From an uncultured Opitutales bacterium (lineage in GTDB: Bacteria > Verrucomicrobiota > Verrucomicrobiia > Opitutales > Seribacteraceae): a stretch of 64,000 nucleotides of DNA. Position 1 is the stretch's first letter; each line of letters begins with the position of its first letter. The stretch lies in assembly GCA_943787575.1 (NCBI GenBank), contig CALSMY010000006.1, positions 62,001 to 126,000 of the forward strand. The letters run 5' to 3'. The translations under genes were made by a program, and so were the position numbers. The notes below the pieces were generated by a model. The model was not told where the DNA came from. It did not search any database and saw only the letters and a list, made by a program, of their open reading frames with translations. Below, one piece after another: positions 17,997-26,092 of the stretch.

Positions 17997-18357
17997 CAGA
18001 AAACTCGACCATTCGCGGTTCGGAAAAGCCATACTCAAATTCAGGAAGATTCCAGGGTTCCTCATTTAAACGGATGAGCAAAGACTTTTTAACCAACTCT
18101 TTTGCCTGTTCGAGCAAATCATTCCGTTCAGAAATATTGAAGTCGTTTAGGGTATCTGACGTCAGGAATGATTCGGCTTCCGGATCCTCAGCAAAGCCTC
18201 TGGGGTCGATCTCGATCAAGATATTAGAAGTCCCATTGTTATCGAACGATCCGAAAACGGGAAGATCGGGAATGGGGTGAGCAATACTCGGGAAGAAGGA
18301 TCCAAAGAAAAAGAGAACAATTAGTGCACTTAAGAAGGCTCGATTATTATACAACAT
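17926..18357 (-). CDS. HupE/UreJ-like protein, N-terminal extracytoplasmic part (frameshifted)
   Basis: This holds the signal peptide (about residues 1-26, ending PSIAHP) and the first part of the extracytoplasmic domain found before the membrane region in long HupE/UreJ_2 proteins (NILIEIDPRGFAEDP, LLIRLNEEPWNLPEFEYGF). The meaningful sequence ends near FSDAP at about 17994; the remaining residues to the stop at 17926 are out of frame. The other frame continues the gene to 17157. The complete protein would be about 400 residues. Confidence 0.7.
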   Translation of the reverse strand: MLYNNRAFLSALIVLFFFGSFFPSIAHPIPDLPVFGSFDNNGTSNILIEIDPRGFAEDPEAESFLTSDTLNDFNISERNDLLEQAKELVKKSLLIRLNEEPWNLPEFEYGFSEPRMVEFSDAPIILSGSNRQAFTGDKCHLSN

Positions 18358-18402
18358 AAGAAATAATTTATTTTAGAAAAGTATACTTCGTTCTTGTGTC
18401 TT

Positions 18403-18432
18403 TTGAAATAGTGGATTGGAAGTAAGTATTAA
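18403..18432 (+). promoter_or_regulatory. Possible sigma-70-type promoter for the small secreted protein
   Basis: TTGAAA (18403-18408) and TATTAA (18427-18432) are 18 bases apart, 29 bases before the ATG at 18462. The interval is intergenic between diverging genes. This rests on consensus similarity only. Confidence 0.35.
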
Positions 18433-18461
18433 ATATTTTTTAATCCTAACCCCATAATATC

Positions 18462-18746
18462 ATGAAAATCGTTGCAACTATCCTCGCTAGTTTCTTTTTG
18501 GCCGCTTCCGTATTTGCTGGTTGTCCTTCCAAGACAATAAAAGGCAAAGTGGTAAGTTTTGATGCTGACTCCAAGACCCTTACAGTAAAACAGGGAAAGC
18601 GTGAAAAGCAGATAAAAGTATCCAGCAAAACCGAGTTGGATGGGTTTGAATGCCCAACTAAATTGGCCGCTGGTGACAAGGTCGCAATTGATGGATGTAA
18701 TTGTTCAAGCAAGAAGGCATCCAAAATCGCACTTGCTCAAAAGTAA
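18462..18746 (+). CDS. Small secreted protein with beta-rich core
   Basis: A 94-residue protein with a clear signal peptide (MKIVATILASFFLAASVFAG). The mature part alternates hydrophobic and polar residues as in a small beta barrel (TIKGKVVSFDADSKTLTVKQGKREKQIKVSSKT, quoted only in part as TIKGKVVSFDADSKTLTV), resembling OB-like folds of the DUF5666 kind. Four cysteines (after the signal, ECPT, and GCNC) suggest disulfides or metal binding. It is a single-gene unit with its own terminator. I cannot name a function; its place next to metal-uptake and HupE-like genes may be a coincidence. Confidence 0.7.
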   Translation: MKIVATILASFFLAASVFAGCPSKTIKGKVVSFDADSKTLTVKQGKREKQIKVSSKTELDGFECPTKLAAGDKVAIDGCNCSSKKASKIALAQK

Positions 18747-18764
18747 GCTATATTTATTTAATCC

Positions 18765-18793
18765 AAAAGCCTCCGCTTTGCGGGGGCTTTTTT
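18765..18793. terminator. Rho-independent terminator
   Basis: A 10-bp stem AAGCCTCCGC / GCGGGGGCTT with a 3-base loop is followed by a T-run on plus. A-rich sequence on the other side means it may also end the minus-strand metal transport operon whose last stop is at 18798. Confidence 0.85.
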
Positions 18794-18797
18794 GTGC

Positions 18798-19751
18798 TTA
18801 GTTGATTGGTATACCTTTTGAGCCTTCTTGAATGGATAAGCTTTTAGTATTAGTAAAAATTCCACCGTTTGGCCCAAAGAGGCAACATGGTAAAAAAATT
18901 ACAACCCCGGTAATGGCCATCGATGCGGAAATAGGAAAGTTCATCCAATAAGCAAGGTGGAGACCACCGAGGGAGTAAAGAATTGATAAGGGCAGGCAAC
19001 TAAGAAGAATATTTGGTAAGCGACGAAAAAGAAAAGACGAGGAAACGGGGGGTAATATCATCATGGCTAAAACCAAAATCACGCCAACGGATTCGAACGA
19101 GGCAACTACAACCAAGGCTAATAGAAGCATCAATCCATATTGTATCGAGGCTACGGGCATGCCCAGAGAGCGGGCAAGGCTGGTATCAAAACTAGTGACT
19201 AAAAGAAACCGATAAAAGACTACGGTTGAAATCATTGTCGCGAGGCAGACCAAGCCCATATTCCAAAGAGCTTGATTCCCACAAGGTACTCCCCAAAGCA
19301 CCAGTTCGGGTGCGAGTGGAGTAAGTCCAATTTCTCCGTAAAGAATACAGGCGGGATCTAAATGAACTTGTCCAACTTCAAGACTGAGTAACACAATCCC
19401 CAGTGCAAAAAAGGAAGTAAAGGTAAGACCCATCGCGGCATCCTCACGTAGGGGTGTTTTGGTTCGTAGCCATTCGATACATGCCCCGCACCCTAAGCCT
19501 GCGATACAGGCACCGATCCAGACCGGTCCGACTGATAAACTACCTGTAAGTAAGTAAGCGATTACAATTCCAGGTAAAATACCATGACTAACTGCATCCC
19601 CCAGAAGGGCCATTCGTCTGACCACCACAAAGCAACCAACCAAGCCACAACTAAGGCTGACCATTATCCCCATAAAAACAATTTGCAGATTCCAGATGAC
19701 TTGCTCATGGGTGGACCAGGCATCTATTAGGCTTTCAACGAGATTAAACAT
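18798..19751 (-). CDS. Metal ABC transporter permease, ZnuB/MntB/TroC family
   Basis: An ABC-3 family permease of 317 residues with about eight or nine membrane segments. Family marks include RRMALLGDAVSHGILPGIVIAYLL near residue 47 (the conserved GDAxSHxxLPG) and SFESVGVILVLAMMILPP near 220. It should form the membrane channel of a Mn, Zn or Fe importer with the second permease. Its ATG shares a base with the stop of the upstream permease-DtxR gene (TAATG), so translation is coupled. It is the last gene of a four-gene minus-strand operon. Confidence 0.92.
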   Translation of the reverse strand: MFNLVESLIDAWSTHEQVIWNLQIVFMGIMVSLSCGLVGCFVVVRRMALLGDAVSHGILPGIVIAYLLTGSLSVGPVWIGACIAGLGCGACIEWLRTKTPLREDAAMGLTFTSFFALGIVLLSLEVGQVHLDPACILYGEIGLTPLAPELVLWGVPCGNQALWNMGLVCLATMISTVVFYRFLLVTSFDTSLARSLGMPVASIQYGLMLLLALVVVASFESVGVILVLAMMILPPVSSSFLFRRLPNILLSCLPLSILYSLGGLHLAYWMNFPISASMAITGVVIFLPCCLFGPNGGIFTNTKSLSIQEGSKGIPIN

Positions 19752-21238
19752 TATTTTTCTGTAACCAGGGGAGGGGATAGCCAGCCGCGATCAATATCAT
19801 TTTGGCTTGGTATGAGTTTTCCGTGGGGGTCACGCCGCGGGTTATCAAGAATACGTTCAAGTTCTCGAACGGTTTTTTCTCCAATGATATGTTCAATTTT
19901 TTCCGCGTCATCATGAACATGATCCGGGGCATAGGAGGCTTCTTTGGTTAGATACAATTCCCAAAGGCGATGATTACGAATCATCCGGGTTGCAATCTCC
20001 CAGCCGCTTGGGGTCAGGGAAATCATATTTTCTGAGGGGAGTTCACTTTTTTGCTCAAGTAAAATTATCTGACGAGTTGCATAACCTTCTCGAATCAAGA
20101 CATCGATTTCCCGTTCGATTTCTGCATCGCTTTTTCTCCGTCTTCGAGCCAGGGAAGTTTGAGAAAAAGATTGGCTGGAAAAAGAAGATTCTTCCAGTAC
20201 CTGGTAGCATGCCTTGAGGGTGTTTTCGCAACGAATACGCTGTCCTCTTTTTCTTGTTCGAATCCAAGATGGAAGAATGCCCCGAACAGGATTGAAGAAT
20301 AAAACCGTCAAAAAAAGAAAGGCCGAACACAGTACGATTACCGGACCGGCGGGGAGTCTTTCCACCAGAAAAGAGAGAAAGCAACCAATGATTCCGGTCA
20401 GGGCTCCTAAAATACCAGAAAAGAGGAGCAACCGACTCATCTTGTGAGTGAGTAATCCAGCGGTCGCCGCGGGAATAATTAAGAGGGCGGAAACCAGAAC
20501 TACCCCAATAATTTGAAGAGAAGAAACGATGCAAAAGGCCAATAATATCCAAAGGCAAAAGTGTAAAAGATCAACCGGCAGGCCCACAGACCGCGCGAAG
20601 GATGGATCAAAACCAGAAAGGAGCAATTCCTTGTTTAGCAAAACAAAGCAAAGAATGATCATAGCAAGACAAAGGCAAAGAGGAATAAGGTCGTCGGCAG
20701 AAAGTCCAACAAGGGAGCCAAAGAGATAACTTTCTAGCCCGGCCATTCCCCCGCCAGATGATTTTTGTAAATAAGTAATCAGGCAAATACCAAGTGCGTA
20801 AAAGCCTGATAAGACCAGTCCCATGGCACTGTCCTCTTTCATTTTGGTATACCTTTTAAGTAGGGAAATGATCCCAACTCCAACAAATCCCGAAAAGGTC
20901 GCTCCAATCATTAATGCGACTTCATCCCTTGATTGACTGATCATAAAGCCAACAGCAATCCCGGGGAGCACTGCATGTGAGAGGGTGTCTCCAAACATCG
21001 AGAGTCTTCGGCTTACCACATAACCGCCCATAAGTCCGCAATTGATTCCGATGAGGATTGCTCCCAGGGCAATCACTTGAATGGAGTAATCAGCAAAAGT
21101 CCAAAAGCGAAATGCTTTATTGATCCAATCCTGTTCCAAATTCGACGAAATTTGGGCAGCACACAAAACACATGGCATCCAAAACAAAGCCAAAAGTAGA
21201 AGGGCACACCGAAGCCTTTTCCAAATCAGTAAAAACAT
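19751..21238 (-). CDS. Metal ABC transporter permease fused to a DtxR-like domain
   Basis: Residues 1-40 include a signal-like hydrophobic start. Residues about 45-320 form an ABC-3 permease (SRRLSMFGDTLSHAVLPGIAVG, IIGVVLVSALLIIPAATAGLL). After a basic stretch (SWIRTRKRGQRIRCEN), residues about 335-495 resemble a DtxR/MntR regulator without the SH3 domain: winged-helix-like ARRRRKSDAEIEREIDVLIREGY, then NHRLWELYL, HDDAEKIEHIIGEK and LDNPRRDPHGKLIP. The C-terminal metal ligands of the family (H in NHRLWE, E, E and H in AEKIEH) are kept; the N-terminal ligand positions read N and K. The fused part would face the cytoplasm and could sense metal to gate transport. Confidence 0.9.
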   Translation of the reverse strand: MFLLIWKRLRCALLLLALFWMPCVLCAAQISSNLEQDWINKAFRFWTFADYSIQVIALGAILIGINCGLMGGYVVSRRLSMFGDTLSHAVLPGIAVGFMISQSRDEVALMIGATFSGFVGVGIISLLKRYTKMKEDSAMGLVLSGFYALGICLITYLQKSSGGGMAGLESYLFGSLVGLSADDLIPLCLCLAMIILCFVLLNKELLLSGFDPSFARSVGLPVDLLHFCLWILLAFCIVSSLQIIGVVLVSALLIIPAATAGLLTHKMSRLLLFSGILGALTGIIGCFLSFLVERLPAGPVIVLCSAFLFLTVLFFNPVRGILPSWIRTRKRGQRIRCENTLKACYQVLEESSFSSQSFSQTSLARRRRKSDAEIEREIDVLIREGYATRQIILLEQKSELPSENMISLTPSGWEIATRMIRNHRLWELYLTKEASYAPDHVHDDAEKIEHIIGEKTVRELERILDNPRRDPHGKLIPSQNDIDRGWLSPPLVTEK

Positions 21239-22030
21239 TTATAAAACGGCTGAAGGCGGCTGTTTGTGCTCTACCTGTCGGCTACCTATCTCTGAGAGCA
21301 CGGTTAGTTTTCCGCCATAGGTTCTTTGCAAAAGATCATGCGTGAAAACATCCTGAGTTTCTCCAAAAGCAACGAGGCGTAAATTCAGGAGGGCCAGCTG
21401 GTCGAAATATTCTTTGGCTGTAGATAAATCGTGGTGTACGACCAATAGGGTTTTTCCTTGGTTGCGCAAACTTTTGAGTAAATCGACAATGGCCTTTTCC
21501 GTGATTGCATCGACGCCTTCGAAGGGTTCATCCATTAGGTATAGATCACTTTGTTGGGCTAGGGCACGTGCGAGAAATACTCGTTGTTGTTGACCACCCG
21601 AAAGGTTGCCGATTTGGCGATTAGCGTAAGGGAGCATGTTCATTTGCTCGAGGCATTCCGCGGCAAATATACGATCGCGCTTACTAATCCTTCTGAACCA
21701 TCCAGCATGACTAAACCTGCCCATCAGAACAACATCCATAGCACTTACTGGAAAATCCCAATCCACACTTGCCCGTTGTGGAACATAACCTACACGGGTA
21801 ATGGCTTTACGGGTTGTTTCTCCAAAGATTTTAACATATCCGTCCACTGGTTTTATGATCCCCATGACCGCTTTAATTAAGGTCGATTTTCCGGCACCGT
21901 TTGGACCAATTATGCCAACCAAAGACCCTGCTTCTACTTCCATATCTATCCCATAGAGTACCGGTTTTTTTTGGTAAGCCACCGTCAGGTCGTGAATCTC
22001 CAGGGGCTTGGGTAGGGTGGCTTTCATCAA
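21239..22030 (-). CDS. Metal ABC transporter ATP-binding protein, ZnuC/MntB family
   Basis: A 263-residue ABC ATPase: Walker A GPNGAGKST, Q-loop VGYVPQRASVDWDFP (typical of Mn/Zn/Fe importers), signature LSGGQQQRVFLARAL, Walker B LYLMDEPFEGVDA and H-loop VVHHDLS. VDWDFPVSAMDVVLMG is a family-specific segment. It powers the two ABC-3 permeases downstream. The ATG overlaps the stop of the substrate-binding lipoprotein by 4 bases, and the permease-DtxR gene starts directly after its stop, so all four genes are one operon. Confidence 0.95.
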   Translation of the reverse strand: MMKATLPKPLEIHDLTVAYQKKPVLYGIDMEVEAGSLVGIIGPNGAGKSTLIKAVMGIIKPVDGYVKIFGETTRKAITRVGYVPQRASVDWDFPVSAMDVVLMGRFSHAGWFRRISKRDRIFAAECLEQMNMLPYANRQIGNLSGGQQQRVFLARALAQQSDLYLMDEPFEGVDAITEKAIVDLLKSLRNQGKTLLVVHHDLSTAKEYFDQLALLNLRLVAFGETQDVFTHDLLQRTYGGKLTVLSEIGSRQVEHKQPPSAVL

Positions 22031-23010
22031 CGCTCGCTCAGGGCTTTTTTAATGACATTCAAATTGTGAACCATCATCCCTTGCCAGGTAGCAGTCGAAT
22101 GATTATTTCCGTCCGGCCCTTGAGTGAATTGTTTGTCAGTTCCCAAGGCATCAGAAAAAAGAGTGCCCCCGATGTACGCACCAGTCTCTTTGGCAATTTC
22201 TACCAAAGCTTTTGGGTTTACACTGCTTTCAACAAAAAGGGCAGGGGAGTTATGCTGCCGGATAAAATCGACTAAATTAGTCCGGTCGGCCAAGCCTGCT
22301 TCTGCAAGGGTATTGATTCCTTGCAGGCCGATTACCCGGATTGCGAAATGATTTCCAAAATACTGAAAGGCGTCATGACTTGTAATTAAGATGCGTTGGT
22401 TCTTCGGTATGCCTAACAACAGAGATTTGCCCCATCTATCGATTGATTTCACTGAATCCCTAAAGGCAGATAAATTTGTTTCAAAAAAACTTTTCTCTTC
22501 TGGCATTACTTCCGAAAGCTTTTGGGCTAGTGCGTGGGCACATGATATCCAAATATCGGGCGCGAACCAAAGGTGCGGGTCAACAGTATGGTTTGTATCA
22601 TTGGTGAAAATTAATTGATTTCGTGGTAATTCCTCGCAGGGAGAAAAGTGAACTTTTCCTTTGCGTTTGGTTTCCTGTAACACCCGGGCGATTTTCCCTT
22701 CGAGAGATAGGCCGTGAAACAAGACGAAATCAGCTTCATGAAGTCGGGCAATATCCTGAGCGGATGCTCGGTAAGAATGGGGATCAACGCCCGGACCCAT
22801 GAGGGCATCTACCTCGATACGATCGCCTCCAATTTGACGGGCCAAATCAGCGAGATGAGTTGTTGTTGCCAACAACTTAAACTTTCCGGGTACATCTCCT
22901 CGATCTTCATTTAAATTTGTACACGAAATCAGCCATGCACAAGATACCAAAACAAAGAGCAAGAAAAAGAGCTTATTATTTCTGTAGTGTTGATGTTTAA
23001 AATATTTCAC
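22027..23010 (-). CDS. Metal ABC transporter substrate-binding lipoprotein, TroA/ZnuA family
   Basis: The lipobox is LISC near residue 30. The ligand set of TroA-like proteins is complete: His in GVDPHSY, His in TVDPHLW, His in ITSHDAF and Asp in LFSDALG. The third ligand being His, not Glu, is like TroA and unlike PsaA/MntC. There is no histidine-rich loop of the kind common in zinc-specific ZnuA. The metal is therefore Mn, Zn or Fe, not decided. The only reasonable start is a GTG at 23010, which lies inside the 18-bp palindrome at 23009-23026, so a repressor bound there would cover the start of the operon. Confidence 0.93.
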   Translation of the reverse strand: MKYFKHQHYRNNKLFFLLFVLVSCAWLISCTNLNEDRGDVPGKFKLLATTTHLADLARQIGGDRIEVDALMGPGVDPHSYRASAQDIARLHEADFVLFHGLSLEGKIARVLQETKRKGKVHFSPCEELPRNQLIFTNDTNHTVDPHLWFAPDIWISCAHALAQKLSEVMPEEKSFFETNLSAFRDSVKSIDRWGKSLLLGIPKNQRILITSHDAFQYFGNHFAIRVIGLQGINTLAEAGLADRTNLVDFIRQHNSPALFVESSVNPKALVEIAKETGAYIGGTLFSDALGTDKQFTQGPDGNNHSTATWQGMMVHNLNVIKKALSER

Positions 23011-23026
23011 TTTGATTAATCAAAGT
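23009..23026. promoter_or_regulatory. Perfect 18-bp palindrome, candidate operator of the DtxR/MntR regulator
   Basis: ACTTTGATTAATCAAAGT is a perfect inverted repeat between the diverging metal-uptake operon (GTG at 23010) and the DtxR/MntR-type regulator gene (ATG at 23089). A TATACT (minus strand, 23030-23025) next to it could be the -10 box of the operon. Size, symmetry and location fit DtxR/MntR operators, although the bases differ from the known DtxR and MntR consensus sequences. Function is inferred. Confidence 0.6.
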
Positions 23027-23088
23027 ATAAACAAATAGGCTTGAAAATCAAAGGGGTCAACATCAGGGTTATGGTTTCTTTATTTAAT

Positions 23089-23748
23089 ATGCCAAGCTCG
23101 ACCGTAGAGAATTACCTTAAGCAAATCCTGGTGGAATCCCTTCAGGGAACTTCTTCCGAGGTGGGCATGGGTAAAATAGCTGATTGCCTTGGGGTCACGC
23201 CTGGAACTGCCACTACCATGGTTAAAAATATGGAAAGTAAGGGATGGGTGAAGTATCGACCTCGCAAAGGAGTAAAACTAACAACTGCCGGTCGCAAGGT
23301 GGGGATGAATATGTTGCGCCGGCATCGATTGCTCGAAACCTTTTTGGTTGAGACTCTTGGTTTAGACTGGGGAGAAATTCATGAAGAAGCTGAAGTATTG
23401 GAACATGCCATTTCCGAAAAAGTTTTAGAAAAACTGGATGAATTTCTTGGTCGTCCAAGCCACGACCCCCATGGTGATCCCATTCCTACAAAGAGGGGAG
23501 GCTTACCCAAGGCATCCAACCGGAGTTTGCTAGATTGTAAAGTGGGAGACCTTGTGCGTATTGAATCAATACAGGATCAAGAAAAGGAATTTCTTCAATT
23601 TGCCCGCAAAAATAAATTGATGCCCGGCAGAAAAATTGAAGTGATTCGCCATGATCGGATTGCCGATTCCATAGAGATAAAAATTGATAACAAAACAGTC
23701 ATTACTTTGGGATCCAAAACTGCAGAAAAAATCGTTATCCGAAACTAA
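23089..23748 (+). CDS. DtxR/MntR-family metal-dependent regulator
   Basis: The three DtxR domains are present: winged helix (MPSSTVENYLKQILVES through KGVKLTTAGRKVG), metal-binding dimerisation domain (RRHRLLETFLVETLGLDW, IHEEAEVLEHAISEK, RPSHDPHGDPIP) and a C-terminal SH3/FeoA-like domain (CKVGDLVRIESIQD to TAEKIVIRN). Ligand residues H in RRHRLLE, E, E and H in EAEVLEH are kept. The position of MntR Asp8/DtxR Met10 is Asn, and that of MntR Glu11 is Lys. The frame is open from a TTG at 23041, but family alignment puts the start at the ATG at 23089. It is divergent from the metal ABC operon, which it most likely represses. Confidence 0.92.
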   Translation: MPSSTVENYLKQILVESLQGTSSEVGMGKIADCLGVTPGTATTMVKNMESKGWVKYRPRKGVKLTTAGRKVGMNMLRRHRLLETFLVETLGLDWGEIHEEAEVLEHAISEKVLEKLDEFLGRPSHDPHGDPIPTKRGGLPKASNRSLLDCKVGDLVRIESIQDQEKEFLQFARKNKLMPGRKIEVIRHDRIADSIEIKIDNKTVITLGSKTAEKIVIRN

Positions 23749-23839
23749 GGTTTCGAACTTTTATAAAAAAGGGGTTGCCCATAAACTTCTGAATTTGCGA
23801 AAACCATAAACCCTAACTTTAAAACCTACTATATTAGCC

Positions 23840-24883
23840 ATGCCTAGAAATGTCACACTCTTCACCGGTCAATGGGCCGATCTCTCACTTCCGGACCTTG
23901 CCGCCAAAGCTTCCCAGATGGGATACGACGGATTGGAATTAGCCTGTTGGGGCGATCATTTCGATGTCGATAAAGCAGCTGTCTCCAAAAAATACTGCCG
24001 GGAAAGATGGGATATTCTAAGTGATCATGGACTAACTGCTTTTGCCATATCCAGCCACTTGGTCGGACAGGCGGTTTGCGATCTGATAGACGAGCGTCAC
24101 AAATCCATTTTGCCCGCAGATGTTTGGGGCGAAGGTGATCCTGAAAAAGTTCGCCGGCGGGCAGCCAAAAAATTAGCCAAGACGGCCAAGGCATGCCGAA
24201 ATTTCATCAATGAAAAACCTGGCAGGGGAAAGAAAGACGATTTTCCGGCTGTGGTAAATGGTTTTACCGGTTCGAGTATCTGGCATTCGATCTATGCGTT
24301 TCCACCAACGGACCAAGCCTACTGGGACAAGGGGTTTGAAGATTTTGCCCGTCGTTTTGGCCCCATTCTTGAGGAGTTTGAAAAGCAAAAGGTAAACTTT
24401 GCTTTGGAGGTTCACCCAACGGAAATTGCCTTTGATATAGCCAGTGCCCAGCGGGCTTTGGACGCGGTCAAGGGTCATAAACGATTTGGTTTTAATTATG
24501 ATCCCTCGCACCTTGGTTATCAAGGCGTGGACTATGTAAAGTTTATCAGAACATTTCCCGGACGTATCTACCACGCCCACATGAAGGATGCCTGGTGGGG
24601 GCACGGAGACGGGTCGGTAGGAGTATTTGGAGGGCATACCACATTTGCGGATCCCCGAAGGTTTTGGGACTTTCGTTCCATTGGTCGCGGAGATGTGAAT
24701 TTTGAGGATATTATTATTGCCCTCAACGATATTGGTTATGCTGGTCCACTTTCAGTCGAGTGGGAGGATAGCCGGATGGATCGATTTCACGGAGCTGAAG
24801 AGTCCTGTGATTTTGTAAGAAAGCTTGATTTTAAACCTAATGAAATGGCCTTTGATTCGGCATTCGACAAAGAAAACCAATAA
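23840..24883 (+). CDS. Sugar phosphate isomerase/epimerase family protein (xylose-isomerase-like TIM barrel)
   Basis: A 347-residue AP-endonuclease-2/xylose-isomerase-like TIM barrel: [70 protein letters not shown] and [14 protein letters not shown]. The Glu, Asp/His, His and Glu residues in these motifs form the usual divalent metal site. The protein lacks a signal and is cytosolic. It is read with the two oxidoreductases that follow (12 bases to the next). Such trios process sugars or inositol-like compounds by oxidation and isomerisation; the exact substrate is unknown. Confidence 0.88.
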   Translation: MPRNVTLFTGQWADLSLPDLAAKASQMGYDGLELACWGDHFDVDKAAVSKKYCRERWDILSDHGLTAFAISSHLVGQAVCDLIDERHKSILPADVWGEGDPEKVRRRAAKKLAKTAKACRNFINEKPGRGKKDDFPAVVNGFTGSSIWHSIYAFPPTDQAYWDKGFEDFARRFGPILEEFEKQKVNFALEVHPTEIAFDIASAQRALDAVKGHKRFGFNYDPSHLGYQGVDYVKFIRTFPGRIYHAHMKDAWWGHGDGSVGVFGGHTTFADPRRFWDFRSIGRGDVNFEDIIIALNDIGYAGPLSVEWEDSRMDRFHGAEESCDFVRKLDFKPNEMAFDSAFDKENQ

Positions 24884-24895
24884 TCTTTCAAACAT

Positions 24896-26065
24896 ATGAA
24901 AAATAGAAAATTAAGAATGGGTATGGTTGGAGGAGGCCGGGGGGCTTTTATTGGAGGTGTTCATCGCCGGGCGGCCGCTTTGGACGGTCAAATTGAATTG
25001 GTGGCGGGGGCCTTTTCCTCTGACCCTAAAAAATCAGCCTTGTCGGGTAAGGATTTTTTTGTCGACTCGTCGAAAGTTTATTCCTCCTACAAGGAAATGG
25101 CCCAAAAGGAAAGTGCCTTACCTTTGGGAGAAAGAATAGACTTTGTATCTATTGTGGTGCGCAATCATTTGCACTTCGAAGTCGCTAAGACCTTTTTGGA
25201 AGCGGGCATCAATGTAATCTGTGACAAACCAGCCACCTTCACTCTGGCGGAGGCTAGGGAATTGAAAAAAATTATTCATAAAAGTAAAAAGGTATTTGCC
25301 CTCACCCACAACTATACAGGCTACCCCATGGTCAAGCTTGCACGTCAGATGGTGAAAAAAGGAGATCTTGGAAAAATCATCAAGGTGGTATGCGAATACC
25401 CTCAGGGCTATGCCATCACCGCTTTGACTGGAGAAGACAAATCGATTGCTAACTGGCGAGCCGATCCGAAAGTTGCAGGTATTTCCAACTGTATGGGAGA
25501 TATTGGAACCCACGCGGAAAACCTCGTTCATTATATAAGCGGCTTGGAGATCGATTCATTATGTGCCGATCTTTCCGTAAATATTCCGGGGAGAAAATTG
25601 GATGATGATGGCAATGTTTTGGTTCGCTTTAAAGGAGGTGCTCGGGGAATTATTTATGCATCCCAAGTTTCCAATGGAGATGAGAATAACCTTAATATTC
25701 GGGTATATGGAACCAAGAAGTCAATTGAGTGGCACCAGGAAGAACCTAATGATTTGATCGTTAAGGATGCCCGTGCTCCTCGGCAGGTTTACCGACGTGG
25801 AAACAGTTATGTTTCTGGAGATGCAGCCTCACATACGCGGATACCTTTTGGGCATCCGGAAGGATTTATTGAAGCCTTTGCTAATGTTTACAACTCCGCA
25901 TCCGTGGCAATTCGTGATGAAGTGAATGGAAAGTTTCCCCGTAAGTCAGGTTATGATTATCCGGATATTCGTGATGGTATTATTGGCATGGCGTTTATCG
26001 AGACCGTGGTCAAAAGCTCCAACTCAAAGCAAAAGTGGGTCAAATTTCCCTCTATTCCTAAGTAA
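24896..26065 (+). CDS. Gfo/Idh/MocA family oxidoreductase
   Basis: An NAD(P)-dependent sugar dehydrogenase-like protein. The Rossmann fold starts with MGMVGGGRGAFIGGVH; the conserved EKP motif of the family is CDKPATFTL, with Lys as a catalytic residue, and GDIGTHAENLVHY matches the GxxxDxxxH region with the active-site His. At 389 residues it is of normal length and has no export signal. The neighbour genes suggest it oxidises a sugar or polyol whose product is handled by the upstream isomerase. Confidence 0.93.
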   Translation: MKNRKLRMGMVGGGRGAFIGGVHRRAAALDGQIELVAGAFSSDPKKSALSGKDFFVDSSKVYSSYKEMAQKESALPLGERIDFVSIVVRNHLHFEVAKTFLEAGINVICDKPATFTLAEARELKKIIHKSKKVFALTHNYTGYPMVKLARQMVKKGDLGKIIKVVCEYPQGYAITALTGEDKSIANWRADPKVAGISNCMGDIGTHAENLVHYISGLEIDSLCADLSVNIPGRKLDDDGNVLVRFKGGARGIIYASQVSNGDENNLNIRVYGTKKSIEWHQEEPNDLIVKDARAPRQVYRRGNSYVSGDAASHTRIPFGHPEGFIEAFANVYNSASVAIRDEVNGKFPRKSGYDYPDIRDGIIGMAFIETVVKSSNSKQKWVKFPSIPK

Positions 26066-26092
26066 ATTCTAGCCTTTATCTATTAATATTTT

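Noticed and set aside
20055-20558. 167-codon open frame on minus
   Set aside because: It overlaps the permease-DtxR gene in another frame of the same strand, exactly where that protein has continuous family similarity.
23041-23088. N-terminal extension of the DtxR/MntR regulator from a TTG
   Set aside because: The 16 extra residues do not match the family, whose members begin at the position of the ATG at 23089.
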